Notes under the pieces: generated by a model
What the model saw: only the letters and a program-made list of their open reading frames with translations
Told to the model about the DNA's origin: nothing
Databases searched by the model: none
Shown here: positions 35,476 through 43,997 of the stretch, in pieces
Numbering within the stretch: the stretch's first letter is position 1
Layout of the letters: every line of letters starts with the position of its first letter
Translations under genes and position numbers: made by a program
Source: Roseovarius pelagicus
Lineage (GTDB): Bacteria > Pseudomonadota > Alphaproteobacteria > Rhodobacterales > Rhodobacteraceae
Assembly (NCBI RefSeq): GCF_025639885.1
Contig: NZ_CP106738.1
Location: 1,488,001 to 1,552,000 of the forward strand
Length of the DNA: 64,000 bases
Direction of reading: 5' to 3'

Positions 35476-36207
35476 TCACAACAGATCAAACAGCGCGCCC
35501 GCATGCTGTACCCCACGCGGTAGGCCCAGATCCTGCATCAGCGCGAACACCATCGCCTGATTGGATGTGACCACCGGTTTGCCCAGCGCCGCCTCGACGC
35601 GGCCTATCACCTCGACACTGCGCATGTCGGTACAGCTGAGCACGATGGCCTGCGCGTCGGGATGATCGGCGGCCACAGCCAGCGCGTAGACCTCATCCGG
35701 CGTCAGCTCTCCCTGTCCGTAATTGCTCAGACTGCGCCCGATATCGTGACAGCGTACTGTCTGGAAACCCGCGCCCGACAGAAACGCCACCGCCTCGGCG
35801 TTGATCTGCCCGACATAGGGCGACGCAAACCCCACCCGGGCGACGCCCAGCGCGCCCAGCCCCCGCACCAGCGATTCCGCAGCAGTCAGCGACAACGCCC
35901 CCGACCGTCGCTTAATCCGCGCCGCCAGATCGCGGTCAAACGCGCGCCCATGGGTCAGAGTCGCCGACGTACAGCCATAGAGCACCACCGCCGGGCGCAC
36001 GCCTGAAATCATCGTCAGGTCATGGTCGATATCGGACGCCCCCAGCCCCGCCATCTGGTCACTGTCGGGCACCTTGTCCACGTCATAACCACCCAACCGC
36101 TGGAAATGCATCGTACAACCATCGGGGCAGAGCCGCATCATGTCCGGTTCCAGATTGGTGTTGCTGTAAGGCACCAGAACGCCGATTTTTTTCTTGCGAC
36201 TGTCCAT
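35476..36207 (-). CDS. Asp/Glu racemase-superfamily enzyme, maleate isomerase-like
   Basis: A 243-residue protein of the Asp/Glu/hydantoin racemase superfamily. Two catalytic-type cysteines are visible in LYGCTSATLTHG (Cys 79) and VLSCTDMRS (Cys 192). The N-terminal GVLVPYSNTNLEP resembles maleate cis-trans isomerase and arylmalonate decarboxylase more than true amino-acid racemases. The ATG shares one base with the stop of the aminotransferase gene. As last gene of the hydantoinase operon it may isomerise or racemise a substrate or product there; the substrate is unknown. Confidence 0.85.
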   Translation of the reverse strand: MDSRKKKIGVLVPYSNTNLEPDMMRLCPDGCTMHFQRLGGYDVDKVPDSDQMAGLGASDIDHDLTMISGVRPAVVLYGCTSATLTHGRAFDRDLAARIKRRSGALSLTAAESLVRGLGALGVARVGFASPYVGQINAEAVAFLSGAGFQTVRCHDIGRSLSNYGQGELTPDEVYALAVAADHPDAQAIVLSCTDMRSVEVIGRVEAALGKPVVTSNQAMVFALMQDLGLPRGVQHAGALFDLL

Positions 36208-37277
36208 CACACTACGCCCTCCATGAATCGTTCCAGCACATCGCACATGCGCTCCATCGCGTCTGCCCTGCCGACGGTCGCGCGTAGACACTGCGGCAAT
36301 CCGTAACCCGCCATGCCACGCAACAGCAGACCTGCCGACCGCAGGGCCTGATCCGCTTGCGCCGCCGTGGCGTCGTTCTCAAACGGGATCAGGATAAAGT
36401 TTGTATGGCTTTGCGGCACATCCAATCCAATTGCCCGCAACCGCCCAGCCGCGCGCTCGCGCAACGCGGCCGTGTGTGCCACGACGTCCAGCATATGCGC
36501 CTGATCACGCACCGCAGCAGCAGCCATTGCCTGTGCTACGCCAGAAATGTTGTTGGGATTCATCAGCTTGCGCATCTCTAACGCCACACCGGGCGGAAAC
36601 AGCCCCCATCCCACCCGACACCCGGCCAGCCCATACGCTTTCGAAAAGGTACGCAAAACGGCAGTATCGCCGTTCCCCACAAGGTCGAAAACGCTGGCAG
36701 GGTCTTGCGGATCAAACTCGGCGTAGGCCTGATCGACGACCAGCAGAATATCACTCCGCAGATTCTTCCGCAGCCGGATCAACTCTGCCCCCGGCAGGCG
36801 CGTGCCGGTGGGATTGCCCGGATTGCAGACGAACACGATTTTGGTCGCGGTCGTAACCGCCTCCAGCAACAGCCGTACCGACACGGTATAGTCGGGTTCC
36901 GGCACGCTCACGAAACATGCGCCCGCCTGCTGTGCCGCCGTGCGAGCAAAGAGGTAACCATGCGCAGTGCCCAACACCTCGTCACCCTGCGCGGTAAAGG
37001 CACGGATCAAGCAACCGATCAGTTCCATCGATCCGGCGCCGCACAGAATGTCACCTGCCGGCAGTTCATGCGCCTCGGCGATCGCCGCGCACAGATCGCC
37101 CCAGTCAGGATCAGGATAGAGCGGCGCGTCCCGCAGTGCCGCCTCACCCGCCGCAAGCGCCGTTGGGCTGGGGGCAAAGGCGCTCTCGTTCTGCGCCAGC
37201 GACGTTACCGTGGCACCCCCCAGATTTGCCAGCGCGTAGGGCGCCATGGTACGCACATGGTCAACCGCTTGGATCAT
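36207..37277 (-). CDS. PLP-dependent class I/II aminotransferase (HisC-like)
   Basis: A 356-residue fold-type I aminotransferase resembling histidinol-phosphate aminotransferase. Seen: CNPGNPTGT (residues 151-159), VVDQAYAEF (Asp 182, Tyr 185), and the PLP lysine in TFSKAYGLAGCRVGWG (Lys 213, Arg 221). It starts at 37277 with ATGA overlap to the hydantoinase B gene; the longer reading from 37325 lies inside that gene. Context (hydantoinase A/B and a racemase-family enzyme) suggests a catabolic amino-acid transamination, not histidine synthesis. Confidence 0.87.
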   Translation of the reverse strand: MIQAVDHVRTMAPYALANLGGATVTSLAQNESAFAPSPTALAAGEAALRDAPLYPDPDWGDLCAAIAEAHELPAGDILCGAGSMELIGCLIRAFTAQGDEVLGTAHGYLFARTAAQQAGACFVSVPEPDYTVSVRLLLEAVTTATKIVFVCNPGNPTGTRLPGAELIRLRKNLRSDILLVVDQAYAEFDPQDPASVFDLVGNGDTAVLRTFSKAYGLAGCRVGWGLFPPGVALEMRKLMNPNNISGVAQAMAAAAVRDQAHMLDVVAHTAALRERAAGRLRAIGLDVPQSHTNFILIPFENDATAAQADQALRSAGLLLRGMAGYGLPQCLRATVGRADAMERMCDVLERFMEGVV

Positions 37278-38923
37278 GCCACGTCTCCATAAACCTTCGC
37301 GCCCGCCGGACTGACGATACCGCATGTCAAATCACGCGCCAGCGCCACATCGTCGCGCGCCTGTGGTGGACCAAAGCCGCCGCCCCCCGGTGTCTGGAAA
37401 ATCAGGCGTTCTCCCGGTGCCACCCGCAATTCGCCCTTGCCCGGAACATCCTCCGCACGCCCGGTGACCTGCACCCGGCCCGGCGCGCCCGGTAAGCCAC
37501 CCGCGCGCCCCCGCGCCGGGTTCTTCAACCGTTCCAGCGACAGGAACACCAGAAACGGCTGATCAATCGCCGAAGTCATCTCGATGCGTTGGCCCAATCC
37601 GCCGCGATATTGCCCCGCGCCACCGCTATCCGCGCGCAACTCGCGCCGCCAGATGATGACCGGTGCCACCGCTTCGGTGATCTCTACCTGACTGCCATAG
37701 ACACCGGATGGATAGGCCGTGGCCGACAACCCGTCGGCACCGGGCCGCGCACCTGTACCCCCGTTGTGCACCAACTCGACTGCAAAGAGCCGCCCACCAG
37801 TTCGTGCCGCCTCGGCCGTGTGCCGCAAGGGCAGGTCGAACATGCATGACGCCCCTTCGGCCGGTACGCGATCCGGGACCGCCTGACAGAGGCAGCCCAG
37901 CACCAGATCGGGTGTCATCTGCCCCAAAGTGTGTCGCATCGCCACCGGCGCGGGATGTTGCGCGTTCAGAATACATCCCGGCGGACCACTGACCGTGAAA
38001 GGCGCGAGCGATCCTGCATTGTTCGGAATGTCATTTCCGATGATGCAGCGCATCGCAAACACCGCATAGGCCGTGGCGTAGTTAAGCGGCACATTGATCC
38101 CCTTGTCCGAACAGTCGGACGTGCCGGTGAAATCCAGATGCAACGCTTCGTCGGTAATGGTCAGCGTTCCATGAAGCTCTATCTCAGCCTCATAGCCATC
38201 GACGCACAACATGTTGGTATAGACGCCATTGGGCACTTCGGCGATCGCCGCGATTGTGCCGCGCAGAGACGTGTCGATGATGAAATCCGACAACGCGTCC
38301 AGATCATCCAGCCCGAATTCATCCATCATCCCGACCAAGCGCGCCGCACCCGCCTCGCAACACGCGATCAGCGCATAGATGTCGCCCTCATTCGCGATCG
38401 GCTCGCGGCTGTTGGCCCGCACGATATCCATCAGCAATGTGTTGATTTCGCCCCCGTCTACCAGCTTGCAGGGTGGGATCAGCAACCCCTCGTCGTAGAT
38501 GTCCGATCCTTCCGGCCCCATACCCAGCCCCCCAAGGTCCACCAGATGCGACGTGCAGGAGGTAAAGCCGACGACGCGATCCTCCTTGAACGCAGGCATC
38601 AACAGCAGAAAATCATTCAGGTGCCCCGACGCCAGCCACGGATCGTTAGTCATGTAGATGTCGCCCGGCTGCATATCCTGCACCGCAAAGCGCGCGCGCA
38701 GGGCCATCACCGCTTCGGCCATCGTGTTGATATGGCCCGGCGTCCCGGTCACCGCCTGCGCCATCATCCGCCCGTTCACGTCAAAGATCCCGGCGGAAAT
38801 ATCCCCGCATTCCCTCACAATCGGGCTAAAGGCGGCACGGATCAGGATTTGTCCCTGTTCCTCGACCACGGCCAGAAGCCGGTTCCACATGACTTGCAAT
38901 CGGGCAGAGGACAGATCGGTCAT
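37274..38923 (-). CDS. Hydantoinase B/oxoprolinase-family subunit
   Basis: A 549-residue HyuB-type subunit. Seen: N-terminal MWNRLLAVVEEQGQILIRAAFSPIV-type start, NDPWLASGHLNDF metal-site region (about 92-104), LDFTGTSDCSDKGINVP near the centre, and the Gly-rich end IFQTPGGGGFGPPQ. The family, with HyuA, hydrolyses cyclic amides such as hydantoins, 5-oxoproline or N-methylhydantoin with ATP, and also includes acetone-carboxylase-like enzymes. It overlaps hyuA upstream and the aminotransferase downstream by ATGA. Confidence 0.92.
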   Translation of the reverse strand: MTDLSSARLQVMWNRLLAVVEEQGQILIRAAFSPIVRECGDISAGIFDVNGRMMAQAVTGTPGHINTMAEAVMALRARFAVQDMQPGDIYMTNDPWLASGHLNDFLLLMPAFKEDRVVGFTSCTSHLVDLGGLGMGPEGSDIYDEGLLIPPCKLVDGGEINTLLMDIVRANSREPIANEGDIYALIACCEAGAARLVGMMDEFGLDDLDALSDFIIDTSLRGTIAAIAEVPNGVYTNMLCVDGYEAEIELHGTLTITDEALHLDFTGTSDCSDKGINVPLNYATAYAVFAMRCIIGNDIPNNAGSLAPFTVSGPPGCILNAQHPAPVAMRHTLGQMTPDLVLGCLCQAVPDRVPAEGASCMFDLPLRHTAEAARTGGRLFAVELVHNGGTGARPGADGLSATAYPSGVYGSQVEITEAVAPVIIWRRELRADSGGAGQYRGGLGQRIEMTSAIDQPFLVFLSLERLKNPARGRAGGLPGAPGRVQVTGRAEDVPGKGELRVAPGERLIFQTPGGGGFGPPQARDDVALARDLTCGIVSPAGAKVYGDVA

Positions 38924-41019
38924 GCGTCGGCTCCTGCGTGTTGAAGTTCGAGCACCAGATTACCTGCGACATCCACGGTACAGGTGAAATCACGGCTGAC
39001 CAGCGTCGTCGTCTGCGGTTCGGTGATCAGCGCGGGCCCCGCGATCCGGTCGCCGGGGCGCAGCGCCCTGCGGTCGATCACGGACGCCTGCCGCGGGCTG
39101 CCGTTCACATCGCAAATGATTAGCACACGCGCATCGCCAGTGCGGTCGCGCGGGGTGATGGATTGCTGCACATCAGACATCATCTCCGTCGGTGTGCTGA
39201 CGGACACCGACCAATTCAGGATCTCGATCTGCATACCCGGTACGGGCCGCGAGAACTGCACCCGATAGGCATCCTCGAACGCGTTCTGCAAAGCCGAAAT
39301 ATCGTTCGCAGCCAGCGCCCGGCCCGGCAATGCAATCTCGATCTCGTGCCCCTGCCCGTGATAGCGCATGAACGCTGCGCGCCGCGTTTCCAGCGCGACC
39401 TCTGCCGCGCTCAGCCGTACCAGCGCCTCAGCCTCGGCGCACATCATCTCCAAAAGTGTATTTACGCCTGCCACATCGAGGCTCGCCAGCGTTGTGTAAC
39501 GACTGCGCACGATCTCGAACGACACCGGCGCATAAAGGAACCCAACCGCAGATCCGACACTTGGGTTGGGCGGCACCAATACACGGGTCACCCCGGCACT
39601 GCGCGCCACCCGCGTCGCATGCAGCGGGCCGTTGCCACCAAAGGCGATCATCGTCCGTGCACCAAGATCCTTGCCCGACTCAACAGCATGCATCCGGCCC
39701 GCGCTCGCCATGCTTTCATCCACGATCCGGCTGACCCCGTCCGCCGCCGCCCCCGCATCCAATCCCAGCAGCCCGCCAATTTCGGACGCTAGCGCCGCCT
39801 CAGCCGCATCAACGTCGATCTGAAACTGCCCTTCAGCGAACGTCTCTGGCTGGATATAGCCCAGCACGATATCGGCATCCGTCACCGTCGGACACACCCC
39901 ACCGTTTCCAAAAGCGACCGGCCCCGGCTCTGATCCGGCGCTTTGTGGACCCACTGTCAACCGGCCCAACCGGTCGACCGCCGCGATCGACCCGCCCCCA
40001 GCTCCGATCTCGATCATCTCGATCACCGGGATGCGCACCGGCATGCCGCTGCCCTTGATGAACCGCGCCGCACGCGCGATCTCGAACTGGCGCGAGGTCT
40101 GTGGACGTGCGCCGTCGATCAGGCACAGCTTGGCGGTGGTTCCACCCATGTCGAACGACAGCACTTCGTCCAGCCCCGCCGCGGCGGCAACGCGCGCAGC
40201 CAATATCGCGCCACCCGCCGGCCCCGATTCCACCAACCGGATGGGAAAGCGCATGGCCGTCTGAATCGTCGTCATGCCGCCACCCGCCGTCATCATCAGG
40301 ATTGGGCACTCCACGCCACTCTGCGCGAATGTACGGCGAAATCCATTCAGGTATCGGCTCATCAGCGGCTGGATGTAGGCGTTCGCAACCGTCGTGCACA
40401 ACCGATCAAATTCGCGGGCTTCCGGGCTCACCTCGGAACTCAGCGAAATTGCGAGGTCAGGGAATGCCGCCTGCATCGCGTCGCGCAACGCGATTTCGTG
40501 GGCAGGGTTGGCATAGGCATGCATCAGGCAGATCGCCAGCGCCTCGACCCCGGCGGCGCGGACATGCTCGATCACCTCCGATACCGCTGCCGGGTCAAGC
40601 GGGATCAGCACATCGCCTGCCGCATCCATCCGTTCCAGAACCGTAAAGCTCAGATCGCGCGGCACCAGCAGGTCAGGCTTTTGCAGCATGATGTCATACT
40701 GATCATATCGCCGTTCATAAGCGATCTCCAGAATATCGCGAAACCCTGCCGTTGTAATCGTCGCGACGCGCGCGCCGCGGCGTTCTATCAACGCGTTGGT
40801 CGCCAATGTAGTGCCATGTACAAACCCGGTCACCTGCCCAAGGTCGCGCCCCGCATGCCCAAGCGCACGCGCCGCACCAGCCAGCGCCGCCTCGGACGGA
40901 TCGGTATGGGTCGTCAGGGTTTTGGCCGAAGACAGGATTTCACCCGCATCGCCCATCAAAACGGTGTCGGTAAAAGTGCCACCGATATCAATGGCGAGGC
41001 GCAATTGCGAATTGGTCAT
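38920..41019 (-). CDS. Hydantoinase A/oxoprolinase-family subunit
   Basis: A 699-residue HyuA-type subunit of the actin-like ATPase superfamily. Seen: N-terminal phosphate-binding LAIDIGGTFTDTVLM (residues 7-21), FVHGTTLATNALIERRGARVA, the SFDMGGTTAKLCLIDG segment, and FGGNGPLHA near residue 460. Together with the downstream B subunit it should hydrolyse a cyclic amide (hydantoin or oxoproline type) with ATP. It is the first gene of a four-gene overlapping operon on the minus strand. No transporter is encoded next to it, so the source of substrate is open. Confidence 0.92.
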   Translation of the reverse strand: MTNSQLRLAIDIGGTFTDTVLMGDAGEILSSAKTLTTHTDPSEAALAGAARALGHAGRDLGQVTGFVHGTTLATNALIERRGARVATITTAGFRDILEIAYERRYDQYDIMLQKPDLLVPRDLSFTVLERMDAAGDVLIPLDPAAVSEVIEHVRAAGVEALAICLMHAYANPAHEIALRDAMQAAFPDLAISLSSEVSPEAREFDRLCTTVANAYIQPLMSRYLNGFRRTFAQSGVECPILMMTAGGGMTTIQTAMRFPIRLVESGPAGGAILAARVAAAAGLDEVLSFDMGGTTAKLCLIDGARPQTSRQFEIARAARFIKGSGMPVRIPVIEMIEIGAGGGSIAAVDRLGRLTVGPQSAGSEPGPVAFGNGGVCPTVTDADIVLGYIQPETFAEGQFQIDVDAAEAALASEIGGLLGLDAGAAADGVSRIVDESMASAGRMHAVESGKDLGARTMIAFGGNGPLHATRVARSAGVTRVLVPPNPSVGSAVGFLYAPVSFEIVRSRYTTLASLDVAGVNTLLEMMCAEAEALVRLSAAEVALETRRAAFMRYHGQGHEIEIALPGRALAANDISALQNAFEDAYRVQFSRPVPGMQIEILNWSVSVSTPTEMMSDVQQSITPRDRTGDARVLIICDVNGSPRQASVIDRRALRPGDRIAGPALITEPQTTTLVSRDFTCTVDVAGNLVLELQHAGADA

Positions 41020-41390
41020 GGGTCGTATCCGTCAGATGGGACAAAGGGCAGCACACGCGCGCAAGCGCATCATGCCCTATCCCGGCACCACATCGGATTT
41101 CAGCGCGCGACGGTCAGTCCGTGCCAGATCAAAACGATTGTCCATACCGCTCAGAGTACCTCACACGCGCCGCGCGTCTGTCGTGTTTCGACATGAGACT
41201 GCGCAAAAACGACCGCTCTGAGGGCTGCCGGAGAGTTGCAGAGGCGTCCGCGTTGGCGCAATCAACTGCGGAGCGGGAAAATCTCATGTGCATTCCCATG
41301 TGTCCCCACATGATTTCGTGCAAAATATAGGCATCCGCGCGCCGAATCGCAGCGAGGACAGGAAACGCGAAACGCTATAAAGGGACAGAT
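41020..41390. other. Intergenic region between the hydantoinase operon and mscL
   Basis: A 371-bp divergent promoter region. No convincing gene is seen on either strand. It contains CATGTG (41285-41290) and a perfect dyad CATGTG-N4-CACATG (41297-41312), which could be a regulator site for mscL. Nothing else distinctive is visible. Confidence 0.5.
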
Positions 41391-41804
41391 ATGATTAAAG
41401 AATTCAAAGACTTCATTGCCAAGGGCAACGTCATGGACATGGCCGTCGGCATTATCATCGGCGCAGCCTTTACCGCGATCGTCAGCTCGCTCGTGGCCGA
41501 TCTGATCAATCCGATCATCGGTCTGTTCATGGGAGGCGTCGATTTTACTGAACTGTTCTTTGTTCTGGGCAGCGGCGAATACGCAACTCTGGCCGAGGCC
41601 GAAGAGGCCGGCGCGGCGGTCTTTGCCATCGGGCGGTTCATCATGGCCGTGATCAATTTCCTGATCATCGCCTTTGTCGTGTTCATGCTGGTCAAGGCCG
41701 TGAACAGCGTCAAGCGCAAGGAAGAAGAGGCCGCACCAGCCCCCGCACCCGGCCCGTCCGAGCTGGATATCCTGAAAGAAATCCGCGATTCTCTGAAAAA
41801 GTAA
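41391..41804 (+). CDS. mscL: Large-conductance mechanosensitive channel
   Basis: A 137-residue MscL, normal length. The N-terminal helix and first membrane segment ([29 protein letters not shown] as consecutive short motifs [11 protein letters not shown] and [10 protein letters not shown]) form the pore; the second membrane helix lies about residues 78-102. A Pro/Ala-rich linker leads to the C-terminal bundle helix ([13 protein letters not shown]). It opens at near-lytic membrane tension on hypo-osmotic shock. An intrinsic terminator follows, then mscS. Confidence 0.96.
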   Translation: MIKEFKDFIAKGNVMDMAVGIIIGAAFTAIVSSLVADLINPIIGLFMGGVDFTELFFVLGSGEYATLAEAEEAGAAVFAIGRFIMAVINFLIIAFVVFMLVKAVNSVKRKEEEAAPAPAPGPSELDILKEIRDSLKK

Positions 41805-41823
41805 CGCCACGACCATCGTTTCT

Positions 41824-41852
41824 AAAGGTCCGGGGGAACCTCGGACCTTTTT
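41824..41852 (+). terminator. Rho-independent terminator after mscL
   Basis: A 9-bp stem, AAAGGTCCG (41824-41832) with CGGACCTTT (41842-41850), has a 9-base loop; the T-run extends to 41852. It lies 20 bp after the mscL stop and separates it from mscS. Confidence 0.78.
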
Positions 41853-41920
41853 CATGCGTTGCAGGTGCAACGCGCCGTCGCGTGGCGCAACGATAAAAAC
41901 TGAAGGGACATAACGAACCA

Positions 41921-42727
41921 ATGGAAGAATTCTTTGAAGAAGCGGCACTGTATGGTCCGCTGGTGATCAATGCCATCAAAGCGCTGATCGTCCTCGTGAT
42001 CGGCTGGATCGTTGCCGGATTTATCGGGCGTTTTGTCCGTCGGCAGGTCAACAGCCACGAACGCATTGACAATATGCTCGGTAATTTTGCCGCCACGATT
42101 GTGACGTGGGTTATCCGCCTGATGGTGCTGATGGCCGTATTGGGCCTGTTCGGGATCGAAGCCACTAGCCTCGTGGCGGTGATGGGCGCCGCGACACTGG
42201 CTATCGGGATGGCGCTTCAGGGGACGTTGTCGGATCTGGCAGCGGGGATCATGCTGGTGATTTTTCAGCCTTACAAACAGGGACAATACGTGGATATCGG
42301 CGGCACTGGCGGCACCGTGACTGAGGTGACGCTGTTCTTTACGGAGCTGACCACACCCGACAATGTGCAGGTCATCGTCCCCAACGGTCAGGCATGGGGG
42401 TCCGTGATCACCAACTATTCTCACCACAAGACACGACGCCTCGATCTGACCTTTGGCATCGACTACGATGATGACGCCGACACCGCGATGCAGATCATTC
42501 TGGATCGGGCTCGCGCTGACGGCCGCATTCACACCGACCCCGAACCTTGGGTGCGGGTGACAAACCTCGGGGACAGTTCGGTTGATATCACTGCGCGCCT
42601 CTGGTGCGATGCTGCCGAATACTGGGATCTGAAATTCGGACTGACCAAGCAGATCAAAGAGGCGTTTGACAAGGGCGGCATCTCGATCCCCTATCCGCAT
42701 CAGGTGAATGTGGCCAAAGAGGACTGA
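41921..42727 (+). CDS. mscS: Small-conductance mechanosensitive channel (MscS family)
   Basis: A 268-residue MscS-family channel of minimal length with three membrane helices (about residues 15-40, 62-85 and 90-115). The pore helix contains GAATLAIGMALQGTLSDLAAG, shown here only in part, with the Gly/Ala packing typical of TM3. The cytoplasmic beta and vestibule domains follow to about residue 265. It has its own start region after the mscL terminator. AAGGGA lies rather far (13 bases) from the ATG. Confidence 0.93.
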   Translation: MEEFFEEAALYGPLVINAIKALIVLVIGWIVAGFIGRFVRRQVNSHERIDNMLGNFAATIVTWVIRLMVLMAVLGLFGIEATSLVAVMGAATLAIGMALQGTLSDLAAGIMLVIFQPYKQGQYVDIGGTGGTVTEVTLFFTELTTPDNVQVIVPNGQAWGSVITNYSHHKTRRLDLTFGIDYDDDADTAMQIILDRARADGRIHTDPEPWVRVTNLGDSSVDITARLWCDAAEYWDLKFGLTKQIKEAFDKGGISIPYPHQVNVAKED

Positions 42728-42752
42728 CGCAGGGCCGACAGACCAAAGACCC

Positions 42753-42774
42753 GCGAGAGCATCATTGCTCTCGC
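42753..42774. terminator. Hairpin between convergent mscS and DUF4377 genes
   Basis: A perfect 9-bp stem, GCGAGAGCA (42753-42761) with TGCTCTCGC (42766-42774), has a TCAT loop. It lies 26 bp after the mscS stop and 45 bp from the end of the convergent gene. The U-run is poor on both strands, so termination may be weak. Confidence 0.55.
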
Positions 42775-42818
42775 TGGTTTGCAACTGTGCACCGACCAAC
42801 CGCGCGCCGTGACGCGGC

Positions 42819-43145
42819 CTATCGCGGCGTCTGTGACACCACCCGCCGCAGGACATATTGATAGCTGCTTGCATCCGCAGGACATGTGGTGCCCGTTTCT
42901 GCCCCACAAACCGACTGCCGCTCGATCTCCAACACAGAGGTGACGCCGGGTCGATGCGTGAACCCCTTGATCGGATCGTAGAAATAGCTGCCATCGACGA
43001 TCAGGCAGGTTTGCGGCGCGACCCCGACGCAATCGACCGTTTCAGGCCCGACCGTAACCGTCTGGATCACGCTTGGTGGCGTGTCCGCAGGCACGCAGCC
43101 AGCCAGAAACGGCATTGTGACGCTCGCCAGAATATACTTCATCAT
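42819..43145 (-). CDS. DUF4377-type lipoprotein
   Basis: A 108-residue protein beginning Met-Met, with a short signal and lipobox (FLAGC, Cys about residue 17). The mature part matches the DUF4377 pattern, a small META/HslJ-like domain: VTVGPETVDCVGVAPQTCL, FYDPIKGF, and DASSYQYVLRRVVS. Function unknown; related domains occur in heat-shock and envelope proteins. GGGGAGG precedes the ATG at 43145. It follows alkB by 26 bp in the same direction. Confidence 0.82.
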   Translation of the reverse strand: MMKYILASVTMPFLAGCVPADTPPSVIQTVTVGPETVDCVGVAPQTCLIVDGSYFYDPIKGFTHRPGVTSVLEIERQSVCGAETGTTCPADASSYQYVLRRVVSQTPR

Positions 43146-43171
43146 CCTTTCGCCTCCCCCCACGACTGCGC

Positions 43172-43780
43172 TTAGTCGACAACGCGCAGCGTCAGATTGA
43201 TCCGACCACCCTGCGGCAAGAGCGTGCTGCTGGCAAACTTGATCCGGTCCACCCCGTGATAGGTCAATCGCGCATCTCCGCCCATCACGACCACATCCCC
43301 CGAACGCAGCCAGATCGATTCCGATCGGCCCCCACGTGTCCTGTTGCCGATCCGCAGCAGCCCTTCGTCGCCCAGCGAGACCGACAGAACGGGCCAGCTG
43401 AAATCGGCCTCGTCCCGGTCCTGATGCATGCCCATGCGCGCGCCTTCGCCATAATAATTGATCAAACAGCAATCCGGATCGCGCTCGACGCTCACCAGAT
43501 CACGCCATAGCGCCAGCACATGATCGGGGATCGGCGGCCACGCCATGCCTTCGGGGTGCCGCTCTGCGTAGCGATACCCACTGCGATCCGCCACCCAACC
43601 ATAACGCCCGGCCGACGTCATCCGCACGGTCATCGGCTTGCCATATGGCGTTTGCGGCGAGAAAACCGGCGCAGCCTGCACCACTTCGCGCAACGCTTTG
43701 ACCATCGCCTCTTGCGCCGCGCGATCCAGCAGCCCCGGCAGAATACGAAAGCCGCGCAGATCAAGCTCTGGTGCCGTCAT
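43172..43780 (-). CDS. alkB: Alpha-ketoglutarate-dependent DNA dioxygenase AlkB
   Basis: A 202-residue Fe(II)/2-oxoglutarate dioxygenase that repairs 1-methyladenine and 3-methylcytosine. Seen: LINYYGEGARMGMHQDRDE (iron ligands His and Asp, about residues 117-121), the second ligand His in ARLTYHGVDRI (about 174) and the 2-oxoglutarate Arg pair near the C-terminus (GGRINLTLR). GGGAGG lies eight bases before the ATG at 43780. Longer upstream readings lack support. No ada gene is nearby. Confidence 0.92.
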   Translation of the reverse strand: MTAPELDLRGFRILPGLLDRAAQEAMVKALREVVQAAPVFSPQTPYGKPMTVRMTSAGRYGWVADRSGYRYAERHPEGMAWPPIPDHVLALWRDLVSVERDPDCCLINYYGEGARMGMHQDRDEADFSWPVLSVSLGDEGLLRIGNRTRGGRSESIWLRSGDVVVMGGDARLTYHGVDRIKFASSTLLPQGGRINLTLRVVD

Positions 43781-43857
43781 TTGAATGCCTCCCGCTCTGA
43801 ATTCGCACGCTCTGCCCGATTTTAGTGCAAATCTATCATATCCCCCCTGCCACGACG

Positions 43858-43886
43858 CTTGCAGGGCGCAGGTGCGCTCCCTATAT
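43858..43886 (+). promoter_or_regulatory. RpoH-like heat-shock promoter of dnaK
   Basis: CTTGCAG at 43858-43864 and CCCTATAT at 43879-43886 are 14 bases apart. This resembles the alphaproteobacterial sigma-32 consensus (CTTG, 17-18 bases, CYTATNT). It lies 112 bp before the dnaK ATG. No CIRCE element was found. Confidence 0.55.
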
Positions 43887-43997
43887 ACGCCACGAAGCGC
43901 CGCCAGCACCAGCGCAGGCGGATCTCATAACCATCGGGGCCGGGATGCCGTAACGGGTCGGGCCTCGCATCATCGCCTGAAGAGAAAGGGATAAAAT

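Noticed and set aside
35303..35523. A 73-codon + strand frame starting right at the Zur-like box
   Set aside because: It runs into the 3' end of the racemase-family gene in the opposite direction, has no family match and poor codon bias. Its ATG falls inside the palindrome.
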